64,000 bases of DNA from Alentia gelatinosa (Eukaryota > Annelida > Polychaeta > Phyllodocida > Polynoidae), in the NCBI GenBank assembly GCA_950022655.1, contig OX465579.1:40775950-40839949 (forward strand), written 5' to 3'. Below are positions 54,542-63,628 of this stretch, in pieces (the first letter of the stretch is position 1; each line of letters begins with the position of its first letter). The notes beneath the pieces are model-generated. The model searched no databases, had not been told where the DNA came from, and saw nothing but the letters and a program-made list of their open reading frames with translations. The position numbers and the translations under genes were made by a program.

Positions 54542-57500
54542 CTGAAAAAATATCAAAGGTTGAATGTTTCAATAAAACTCTGCTGGATTATTATTAATCT
54601 TGGGCTCCTGCTTCGGGTTTTCCGTCTTACTGCTTGGATGTTGGATGTCAAGCGAGTATTCCACCAGCTGTAGGCCTCGAACAGGGTTTAAACAGAATAA
54701 TGGTTCTCACAAAGGAGTTGATCACTAGAAAATCATGAAAATCAAAGTATGGGTAGAAGATACATAAGACATTCTTCGGAGCATTTTTCTTTACTTGGAT
54801 ATGTGTTGCTAGGATCAGTACAAGAGGGTAGACCCTCTCGTGAACAATGACACCACAGAAGCAGTAACAGCGAACGGCACTTGAATAGTGATATGGTCAC
54901 TGCCAATGTTGGTGCCACTGATAGGAAACAACAAGACCTTTATCTAGTGCTAGTGAAACGGCCCCCAGTGCTTTTTACCACTGAGCTAACTCCCCAACCC
55001 GGTCGCTTTTGTTATGCGACCAAGAGGGTGAACAGATTAGTAATTGTTGTCCGACCCCGTATATGTGATAGTGACCAGTTAGTGACCATTTTGAGAGCAT
55101 CGGTGGAAGAACGGCCATATAGCCGAATTCGGTGATTGTGATTGTGTAACACAATATTCCCTTAAAAATTGCCCCCAAAAAAAGAAATTAAAGATAAATG
55201 GTCATAATAATAGTAACTATTTAAAAACATTATGATACTACACAACAGAAAATGTATGGCGTTTCTGTTTAGATCAATGGCTCGGTGGAATTCCCTTTAA
55301 GCCTTTTTAGGCCTTGGACAGACGGTCCTGGCAGGTGAGAGACCACACCCGACACCTCCTCTAGAGGGAGATTTTTGCTTCTCAACTCTGGTTTTGAGCG
55401 GGCCACATGCCAAGACTTCAAAAAGCTAGTTAGGGATAGAATATAATGCTTTTCGGGGGACCGATGACTTGCTTCTCAACTCGTATAATCCTACTGAATT
55501 TTGATTAAAAAGCAGGAGCGAGGTGATTCACTGACGAGTGGTTTTACTGTGAGGAAGCCACTGCTGGTACCCAGCAAGAACCATATCTCGGTTGACCACT
55601 GACCGACAACTAACAAGAAGTAGACCTTAAGATATATCAATTGAAGATACCAGATTCGAAGCGAGGAATCTGTTGCCTAGCCTTCAAGCCGTTTTAATAT
55701 AAACTTAACACCAAATACCTTTATGTCTAATTGTCATTCTGGGAGGTAGTGGCTAAGTATCTGTGTAAAAGGAATATTTAAAGCAAAGGAATGTAAATTA
55801 CCTTGAGGTGATATGAGGAAATTGCTGGTTTGGATGTAGTGCACCACACATCTTCTCTCAACTTTTTCATAATGCGGTGACACTTTGCACGGCATGTACC
55901 ATCCTCATCCATACCCTTGCGCATCTCTCGCTCTGCTTCATTGTACGAGATCAGCCATTGGTTTTTGCCTTTAGCAACAAAATTTACACCAACATTCCTC
56001 ACTGCCTCCACCCTTTCAGCCGAAGGCCATTTGGCTCCAAGGTGTGGCCACATGACTCCACTTGGAAAGCATAGGTGGGCTTGAATCTGACTCAAAGAAG
56101 ACAATAAGAAATCATTTGAAGCAGTATTACCACTCATTTGGAGGTAATGGGTCGCATAACAAATGGTTCAATAGAACCAAAGTAATGAGGGATTAAATCT
56201 TATAATACCTGAAAAGGTTATTAATATTGTTTCAAATAGAATAAGATTAATTTAATTTTGGTTTTATCTAGTGTATTTTTCCATTAGAATGTGACACAAT
56301 AATCCTGTTTTGATGACAGAGAGAAACTTAGGACAAAGCTACAATCCATCCCTTAAAGCCTTGCACTTCCCCTGAGTCAATTGTCAACATTAGTATTGAC
56401 AGGATTGGACGAGATAATGTAAATGTTAATAATTCAGTTTCAACAGGAGACAGCCAAAGGAAGGCATTTGGGAAATCATGGCCTAAGAACTTTCATGCTA
56501 CACTGACCAAAGAAGTTGTAAACATGGCTGTCACTAGGAAAAGTCTCAAAGTCAGAGAGAGACCCATATTTGACTCTGTATTAATCTACTCAAGAGCTAT
56601 GGTGCTACAGCACTCTGGGGGTTTTCAACTTGTTATGAGATTTGAATTTGTCCCAATGCCAACCTCTATCTTCACTGAAAAAGGTGATATGAGGAGATGC
56701 AAGAGTTAGAGTATTTTGAAGAAGAACTTGCAGATTGAGCTCCCTCAAAGATGTTTGCAAAAACCAGACGTAGTTGTCATCAGGGTTCGTACATAGACAG
56801 CCCAATAACATTTCAGGGCCCTGATTTTCAGTCATGATATCATAGGTCTACAATACCCTAAGATCGTCCAGGGAATCCACGACATTGTGGGCGACAAAAG
56901 ATGGCGGGCGTCCTATAGACAGTGTCATAGCATGCCACGGGAGTTCGCCGCTAAAAGTGTCGGTAGGTACAACAAGTATAAAATTCTAGTATAAAGGTTC
57001 TATCAAATAAACAGGAAACCATTTCGGTAATATCATATTTGGAGTGATTATAGGTTATATATATCCTTAGCTGGAATAAAATTTTGTGGTTTAATTCCTA
57101 TGGGAAGTGAGTGAAATCCCGTGTTCCGTTGATCTATTCATACTTTTTGTGCACCCTGGCCCTGATAATGGAAAGTGGATGTGCACCAGTCTAATGAACC
57201 GGGAACAAGTGCAGTCAAGGTCAATGTTGCTGTATGAATTACCGGAGGCGTGTCCCACGTACACTGGCCACCAGAGCAGACATTTGCTATGAAGAAATTC
57301 AATGCGAATATCCGCGAATCGGTATCGCCGATCTTCTTCATATTTGGTACGATTAAAGGTTGTATGTATCCCTTACTCATGTAAAAATTTCATTGCTCAA
57401 TTCTTACAGGACATGTCCATAGATGTCTTAGGGCTACGACACTTTTGGCGACCTTTTCCGCTTGATTAGGCATCGACTATCGTAACTGTAAGGCCCCGCA

Positions 57501-60500
57501 CCCACTTACTACGATTTCGCTTCCGACACGCCCCGATAGCCCTTCCGACACGCTTCCGACATAAAATCGAACGTTGTGTCGGAAGCGTGTGAATTATCGC
57601 AGGAGTGGAGGCCGGCTTCCGACAAGCGTTCCGACACGCCCCGACACGCCCCCACATGGCTTCCGAAACGCTCCGACATGGGCGCCGTGTCGTAGGCCTT
57701 GCGACACGCTTCCGACATTTCCAACATGTTGGAAATGTCGGAAGCGTGTCGCAAGGCCTACGACACGGCGCCCGTGTTGGAGAGTATCGGGGCATGTCGG
57801 AACGTGTCGGAACGCTATCGTAGCGTTCATCAGTAGTGGAGGCAGGCTTCCGATAATGGTTACGACACCGTACGACACCGTTCCGACATATTAACACTGC
57901 CGCCTATGGGAGCAATGGTAATTCAATGGGCTTTTATATTTTCCTCTGGGGCCATCCAAAAAGTACGTACGCAGATTTTCCTCTTTCCTCTACTGCACTG
58001 TCCCTCCACCATACTGCCCCTACACCATACTGCCCCTCCACCATACTGCCCCTCCACCATACTGTCCCTCCACCATACTGTCCCTCCACCATACTGTCCC
58101 TCCACCATACTGCCTCTCTACCATACTGTCCCTCTACAATACTGCCCCTCCACCATACTGCCCCTCCACCATACTGCCTCTCTACCATACTGTCCCTCTA
58201 CAATACTGCCCCTCCACCATACTGCCCCTCCACCATACTGCTCCTCCACCATACTGTCCCTCCACCATACTGCCCCTCCACCATACTGTCCCTCCACCAT
58301 ACTGTCCCTCCACCATACTGTCCCTCCACCATACTGCCTCTCTACCATACTGTCCCTCTACAATACTGCCCCTCCACCATACTGCCCCTCCACCATACTG
58401 CCTCTCTACCATACTGTCCCTCTACAATACTGCCCCTCCACCATACTGCCCCTCCACCATACTGCTCCTCCACTATACTGTCCCTCCACCATACTGTCCC
58501 TCCACCTCTCAATCATACTGCCCTTAAACCACAACTGACTCATACTTTCCTCAACCACCATACTGTCCCTCCGCAATACTGGCTGTCAACCATACTGCCC
58601 TTAATCCATACTGCCCTTAAACCTTACCGCCCCTCAACCTTATTGCACTGAACCACACTGGCCCTAAACCATACTGGCCCTCACGTTACTGCCCCTCAAC
58701 TATACTGACCCTCATATGGGTACTATGGGGAGTGAAGTGTGATCATGGGGCAGTATGGTTGTGGGTCAGTTTGGTGGAAGGGTACTATAGTGAGGGGCAG
58801 TATGGTTTTAGGGCATTATAGTTTTAGGGCAGTATTGTTGAAGAACAGTACCATTTAGGGGCAGTATGATGGAAGGGCAGTATGGTAAAGGGGCAGTACT
58901 GTGGAGGGGCAATGTGATTCAGGAGCATTTTTGGTGAGGGGCAGTATGGTTTAGGGACAGTATGGTGAGGAGCAGCATGGTGAAGGGGTGGTATGGGTGA
59001 GGGGCATTATAGTTATTGGGCAGTATGGTTCAGGGGCAGCATAGCTTCGGGACAGTATAGTGAGGGGCACTATTGTTTGATACAATTTGATTCAGGTATA
59101 GTATTGTTGAGGAGCAGTATGGTTGAGGGACAGTTTCTTTGAGGGACAGTAAGGTGCGAGCCAATCTGGTGAGAGGCAGTATGGTGAGGGGCAAAGGGAT
59201 TCAGGGGCAGTATGGTGGAGGATAGGGTTAAGTATCTATATCTCCGTTAATACTTTGAAGATTTCGACAAAATTTCGGTTACATACTAATCAGGATGTAC
59301 CCTTTCCGTAACCCAAGAGTTTTAAAATATTTGATAAAAGGAAATATAAGAATTCTGAAAAGTTCAATTTCACTCAGTAAAACCCATGTCACCTTCTCCA
59401 AACTTTACCAGGATATAGTATATACATAATGCTACTTATTTAAGTTTTAAAAATCATAGGTTACTCTCATCATTTTTTAAATAATTGAGAAAAACGTATT
59501 CTGTCATAGCCCGTGTCGTAGCCCGTGTCGGCGCCGTGGTTTCCTTTTTTTCCCCTCAAAAACCGTTACGACACGCTCCGACACGCTCCGACATGCTCCG
59601 ACATGCTACGACACGCTACGACAAGAGTGCTACGATTGCGCTACGACAGAGAAATTCTGTGTCGGAGTGTGTCGGAACGCTTGTCGTTTCCACTCCCTAA
59701 CTGTCGTAGCTACACAACAATTGGCCGATCTTCTAAGATCTTAGCTCTATAGAACATTAATGGATAAAAGATGTCGTTCATAACGATTGTCGTGTCTAAA
59801 AAACAGGGCCCAGGCTTTTCCAGGCTCTAACAATTTTTTCCAGCCACATAATGTGAGTCAATACCATCTTGTTAGTGAATAAAAACAGTCATTGTTTGTT
59901 TTCTGAAGGGTGCATATCATATCTGGTCACTGTTAAAACCATGTCTGATTCATCACCAAATTAAGTTAAAATTTTCTTCATCTTGGAATTTCAATGGTTT
60001 GGGATAGATATCTTCAAAGTTGTTTTTTTTGCTACTTTTAAATATGAAATAATTTTTAAAAACCATGTAATATTATTAGGAAATTGCAATACATGGTCAA
60101 ATAAAGGATTTTTGGAACTATCTAATCCAAGTCACCGAAATTTCATAGGCAGTCAGGTAACATAATTAAGGAAAGCTAATAATGACCAGAATTTCTGGTG
60201 CGAATTCCAGGCTTTTCCAGGCAAAGTCAAAAGCATAATTCCAGGCTTTTACAGGTTGTCCAGGCTCTGTACAAACCCTGTGTCATTAATGGATTTGCCT
60301 TTTTGTGGATACTGTAGTGGCCACAGCAAGAGACTGTGTTAGATTTTGCAAAGTTATTTTAGAATTACATCCATGTCCCATGTGCTGACCTTGTACTAAT
60401 GTCACTGTCCATGTGTTTTCTATGTACACTTTGTATTACGTGGACAATAAATAGATTATTATATGGCCCTGACCCATTATGGATTGGAACTGTGTTTCTG

Positions 60501-61534
60501 ATTTGGATACCTTAGCAGTTGTTATGTTTAATTTTACGCTGCGTAAAGATCATAAATACTCCGGTAGGTGTGCTACCTATGGTTCGGCTTCTCTCACTAC
60601 ATACACTAGCGCCACTAATCTTGGTTATAATTACCATACCAGTGGCCATTTAACGTTGCGTCTTTTCAAGAAATTCCTGATTTGAAAAAGGATATTGTTC
60701 CCTTATTTGATACTGTGCATGTTATATCATGCACATCGCTAGACAATAAAGGAATCATTTAAAGCTCTTACCATTGGTGCAAAGTCAACATCAATATAAT
60801 GATCAACGCTTGGGTCTGAAATCCTGATAGTTATGGCTGGCCCATGGCAACGCGGGTCAACAGTGACTCTACCTGTAAACCAGAAATGTTCGTTATAATT
60901 AGAAGTTTTGTCTTTCATACGAATTCTCAATATCAAATATTATGAAATGACTGCTTTAGGAAGACATCATTTGAAAATAATAGCTTTTTTGATGCCATGA
61001 ATAAGCGGAAAAGATTTGATACTATGAATGATCGTCCTACTTACCATTTAAATACAGTTCCTTAACAGCCATATTAAGGAGGCTTCTAAACCTTTGACGC
61101 ACCAACTCTGGGATCAATTCGTATCTGGTGCATGAATCAGACCATTGTTTTGGATATTTACAACAGTCTGACCATTCATTTGTAATGGTAAGGTTTACAT
61201 TACAATATCCTTCTCCTTCTGGAGTAAACCCTGGGGGCTCAAGAGGTATAGCTGGAATTTAACAATTGCAGAACGAAGTGATAATGCAGGTGCATGAAAA
61301 CATATTCATATCTTCACATGAAAATTTAACTGGTTTCAATACATTGGTTAATTTGATAACAAAGAAGGATATGGAATCATCCATCCGTATATTATAGATT
61401 CAGATCAGTACTGTGAAATGATTTAGCTTACTTGATGATTTCATCCATGATAAGCCCGAAAGACAGCAAAGCCGCACATTAATGTCAAATTCGTCTGCTT
61501 CGCCGACTTTGAGACGTTGCGAGGCACTTCCTAT
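54293..61534 (-). CDS. cGAS-like receptor (Mab-21 nucleotidyltransferase fold), 5' incomplete
   Basis: Five minus-strand exons (61,534-61,432; 61,251-61,045; 60,872-60,772; 56,086-55,802; 54,541-54,293) join with GT-AG introns in compatible phases to 945 bp, 314 codons plus TAG. The protein has the nucleotidyltransferase core: GS loop and acidic pair in GSASQRLKVGEADEFD, third acid in GPAITIRISD...YIDVDFAPM. The Mab-21 C-terminal half shows NQWLISYNEAEREM, CRAKCHRIMKKLRE, SSYHLK|NLLFTECERFPYSD and YFNNKINLLED. In human cGAS the equivalents are G212/S213, E225, D227 and D319, all matched here, so cyclic-dinucleotide synthesis is plausible. The inserted zinc-binding H-C-C-C motif of vertebrate cGAS is absent, as in most invertebrate receptors. 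The N-terminal helix exon was not found. The fourth-to-third exon intron is 4.7 kb and repeat-filled. A Mab-21 paralogue without enzymatic role is the alternative. Confidence 0.85.
54965..54995 (-). repeat. tRNA-like 5' fragment (SINE remnant?)
   Basis: The minus strand reads GGGGAGTTAGCTCAGTGGTA followed by AAAAGCACTGGGG. This resembles the acceptor stem, A box and D arm of a tRNA (TTAGCTCAGTGG). No B box (GGTTCGA) follows at tRNA distance, so it is probably a decayed tRNA-derived SINE head inside the intron rather than a tRNA gene. Confidence 0.4.
55802..56086 (-). CDS. cGAS-like gene, Mab-21 central exon
   Basis: 285 bp, acceptor TCTTTGAGTCAG|ATTCAA, donor CTCAAG|GTAATT, phase 0 at both ends. 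It encodes a WP-containing loop (VMWPHLGAKWPSAERV), then VGVNFVAKGKNQWLISYNEA and the basic helix CRAKCHRIMKKLRE, ending SSYHLK. This is the central Mab-21 core, where cGAS has the nucleic-acid-binding spine. Confidence 0.85.
56087..57489. other. Intron of the cGAS-like gene, left part
   Basis: Unique-looking intronic sequence. A CAGGGTTCGTACA phrase at about 56,782 resembles the end of the repeat at 59.8-60.3 kb. An open frame at 56,605-56,835 (minus) is excluded from the gene because the flanking exons join in frame without it. Confidence 0.5.
57490..57905. repeat. CGACACG-rich element with central perfect palindrome
   Basis: Dense TCCGACACG/CGTGTCGGA motifs on both strands, starting at GGCCCCGCACCCAC and ending near AACACTGCCGCC. 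Inverted organisation is visible from the outer parts to the centre. A related, less complete block lies at 59,503-59,708. There is no protein: open frames on both strands come from the absence of stops in the motif. Confidence 0.7.
57680..57773. repeat. 94-bp perfect palindrome
   Basis: 47-bp arms without spacer, centred between 57,726 and 57,727 in CCAACATGTTGG. The outer ends are GGGCGCCGTGTCGTAGG ... CCTACGACACGGCGCCC. Every base pairs. Such a spacer-free palindrome is unstable in many hosts and suggests a very young or actively maintained structure. Confidence 0.95.
57906..59220. repeat. 16-bp minisatellite with strand inversion
   Basis: From about 57,998 to 58,510 the unit CCCCTCCACCATACTG repeats some 32 times with little divergence. 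Variants TCTC and CTCTACAAT form a 64-bp higher-order block, seen at about 58,110, 58,174, 58,338 and 58,402. It decays to about 58,715 and then turns into its reverse complement (GGGGCAGTATGGTGGAG type) from about 58,740 to 59,220. Because 16 is not a multiple of 3, all three frames stay open and give long artificial proteins. At 57,949 it is preceded by a partial GGGGCCATCC MITE end. It lies within an intron of the cGAS-like gene. Confidence 0.95.
59221..60771. repeat. Rest of the repeat-filled intron
   Basis: 59,503-59,708 holds a second CGACACG-type block (CTCCGACACG, CTACGACACG, CGTGTCGG, inverted GTGTCGGAGTGTGTCGGAAC). About 59,803-60,285 is bounded by CAGGGCCCAGGCTTTTCCAG and the inverse of CAGGGTTTGTACAGAGCCTG, with several TTCCAGGCTTTTCCAGG phrases. 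This is a probable TIR repeat with CAGGG ends, a common start of hAT-like elements. The remaining parts show nothing. Confidence 0.5.
60772..60872 (-). CDS. cGAS-like gene, third-acid exon
   Basis: 101 bp, acceptor GTTTACAG|GTAGAG, donor CCAATG|GTAAGA. It encodes RVTVDPRCHGPAITIRISD and DHYIDVDFAPM. The Asp in the DVDFAP strand aligns with the third catalytic acid of cGAS. Confidence 0.8.
61045..61251 (-). CDS. cGAS-like gene, second identified exon
   Basis: 207 bp, acceptor AAATTCCAG|CTATA, donor TAAATG|GTAAGT. It encodes IPLEPPGFTPEGEGYCNVNL, a Cys/Trp-rich stretch (WSDCCKYPKQWSDSC) and ELIPELVRQRFRSLLNMAV, the helix typical of Mab-21 proteins between the acidic motifs. The paired Cys residues are unusual and might form a small metal site or disulfides. 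Confidence 0.8.
61432..61534 (-). CDS. cGAS-like gene, catalytic-loop exon
   Basis: 103 bp between an acceptor (ATAACTTCAG|ATAGG) and a donor (TCATCAA|GTAAGC). It encodes IGSASQRLKVGEADEFDINV and then RLCCLSGLSWMKSS. It holds the GS motif and the first two metal-binding acids (E-F-D). Phase 0 start, phase 1 end. Confidence 0.85.
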
Positions 61535-62070
61535 CTGAAGTTATGAAATATCTGTCAAAACCTTTTGGGTATCATACATAGAAAACTCACCAAAATTCAT
61601 GCAGAAGTATTTTTTAAAAAGAACTGTAAGAATTCGTTTTATTCAACAGGGTTCAAGGCACAGTCCTAAGAAAAATGTATTCAGTGGAATATAAGTGGCC
61701 AATGTCGGGACTATTGAACATTGTCGAAGCTATATGGAATGTGCATGGATCATTCTATCAGAAAATTTTTATAGCTCATGCAAAACAAGATAGAAATTCA
61801 ATTTATATGCTGGTTGTTCTAAAAATATGTTCCAGGAATTTGGTCCAGAAGTTGGTTTGGACCTCATGATTATTTTTGACATTACACGTTTTTGCCAACT
61901 CTGTGACAGTGTTTTTCTCTATTCACAACCGATTTTTTTATCCCTGATTGAAGTGTTTTGTAGTGTGGATGTTGGAGAGAGAATGAGGAGTAGTGCTGGG
62001 AACCGGAAATTGAGATGAGGAGGGTGGTTCCTGGTTAGCACACCAGGGGGGGGACACATGGGGTGCGCAG
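61535..62070. other. Upstream intron of the cGAS-like gene
   Basis: No coding exon continuing the cGAS-like protein N-terminally was found here on the minus strand, although the exon at 61,534 starts with a good acceptor. The missing exon(s) probably lie beyond the LTR element, outside the window. Confidence 0.5.
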
Positions 62071-62262
62071 TGTAGTATCCAGACCTATCACTACATATTA
62101 GGTGCTACCACCTAGTGGCTATAATTGTAATGCGTTGTACCCTGCCATCTAGTGGTAATAAATAGAGATCCTAACTTCCAAAACAATGCCTAGTTCCTGT
62201 CTAGATCATCTCACCAACTAGACCCAATAAATACACAATCACCACATCCCCACATCATTACA
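62071..62262 (+). repeat. 5' LTR, 192 bp
   Basis: Starts TGTAGTATCC and ends CATCATTACA, i.e. 5'-TG...CA-3' with TGTA/TACA inversion. AATAAA occurs at about 62,157 and 62,226, usable as a polyadenylation signal. TGGCGATGAGGAT follows directly, as is common for the priming site of invertebrate gypsy elements. The boundary needs the 3' LTR for confirmation. Confidence 0.75.
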
Positions 62263-62587
62263 ATGGCGATGAGGATAATGGAATGATCAATGATTCTGTA
62301 GGTACCAGCCCGGCTGTTCAATAAGGCCCCTTTCTCTAAAAATTTGACCATCCTGATCTGTGAGTGATAATAGAGGAAAGGGAGGGACCCAAACAAAGAG
62401 AAAGCTATCAGGACCTGTCTGTGAAGTGGAATCTGTGAGAAACTGAGTACTGTTCACTGCTATCAAGTGAAAATAAAGTGCTGCCGTGCTGAAATAAGGC
62501 AGAAGCACTGTAACAATCAACTGAACACTGTATATGTCAAGCATAGTGATTTATCATCACCTGTAGTAATTTGAGTAACCACTCAAA
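62263..62587 (+). other. Gypsy-element leader (priming site and 5' untranslated region)
   Basis: 325 bp between the LTR and the gag ATG, starting with the priming-site-like TGGCGATGAGGAT. The remainder should contain the packaging signal. No coding feature. Confidence 0.6.
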
Positions 62588-63628
62588 ATGGCAGAAGGTC
62601 TATCCCTGTCACAATTCCCTGCATTTGACACCACCACAGACCCTAGTAGCATCGGGCCCCGATGGAAAAAATGGATGATCCGTTTCGAAAATCGTGTAGT
62701 AGCCATGGATCTGAAAAATCCAGACCGCAAATTAGCCTTATTATTAGATTATGCCGGGGAAGGAGTACATGATGACTATCTCACCCTGACCATACCACCT
62801 GCTGTCGCTGGCAATAACCCCCCTCCTGGTGATGATATCTACTCCCGTTCAATCGCAGCCCTTAATAACCACTACTCACCACAAGTTCAGAAGGAATATG
62901 AGATATTCAATTTCCGGACAGCCACACAGGAGACAACTGAAACTCTCGACCAATATGTCACGAGACTGCGCAAATTAGGGGCAACATGTGATTTTCCAAA
63001 CCTTGATGCTGAAATAAAGTCCCAAGTGATACAGAAGTGTAAGTCAACCAAACTTTGGACAAAAGGGCTGGCCGATCTTACCATGACGTTATACGAACTC
63101 ATAAAAATGGGAAATGCAATGGATCGCGCCATGGAGTATGCTAAGGGCATCGAAGGTAAGACAGAAACAACCGTCAACAAAATGACCACCAGAGGGCACA
63201 ACAACCACAACCAGAGAGGCAACTGCTGAGGTAGATCCCGAGGACACCAGAGTAACCAGTGCAGCCAACCGGCTAGCAACAAATCAGACAACTCCAACAA
63301 CAGCTGTGGACACTGTGGGTTATCTTATCCCCATGATGGAGGCCGTGAAAAATGCCCTGTGTATAATTCAGCATGCCATAACTGTGGAACTGTAGGACAC
63401 TTCGCCCGACTTTGTCGCAAAGGCCAAACTCAACCGAGTAACCGTGGCCAGAGCCGTGGGCGAGGCCGAGGCCGTGAGCGAGGCCATGGTTGGGGACGTA
63501 GCCACAGTAACAACCGAGGTGGACGCTCAAATCAAATACACAACCTTGAAACTTCTGACATTAACCAAGAGGACTACAGCTATCAGGAAGATGACTATCT
63601 CTACACCACCGTCCAGTCGCAAAACTGA
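62588..63628 (+). pseudogene. Gypsy gag, interrupted by a stop
   Basis: ATG 62,588 follows the leader. The N-terminal 213 codons are a retrotransposon Gag capsid: WKKWMIRFENRVVAMDL, LALLLDYAGEGV, FNFRTATQETTETLDQYVTR, LRKLGATCDFPN. A TGA at 63,227-63,229 interrupts the same frame, which then continues with a first Cys/His cluster (CGHCGLSYPH...C), a canonical CHNCGTVGHFARLC knuckle (C-x2-C-x4-H-x4-C) and an RGRGRGRE-type Arg/Gly tail. It ends at a TGA at 63,626. The protein would form the particle and bind RNA. The premature stop is the only defect seen. Confidence 0.85.

Noticed and set aside
54965..55070. tRNA gene candidate (minus strand, TTAGCTCAGTGGTA)
   Set aside because: Good 5' half but no anticodon arm, B box or matching acceptor strand; kept only as a SINE-like fragment.
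56605..56835. Minus-strand open frame considered as a further exon of the cGAS-like gene
   Set aside because: It does not resemble the Mab-21 fold, and the flanking exons (60,772 and 56,086) join in phase and in family alignment without it.
57906..58651. Long plus- and minus-strand open frames (Pro/His/Tyr/Ser-rich) in the 58-kb region
   Set aside because: They arise because a stop-free 16-bp unit repeats; the same peptide appears in all three frames, with no start context or domain.
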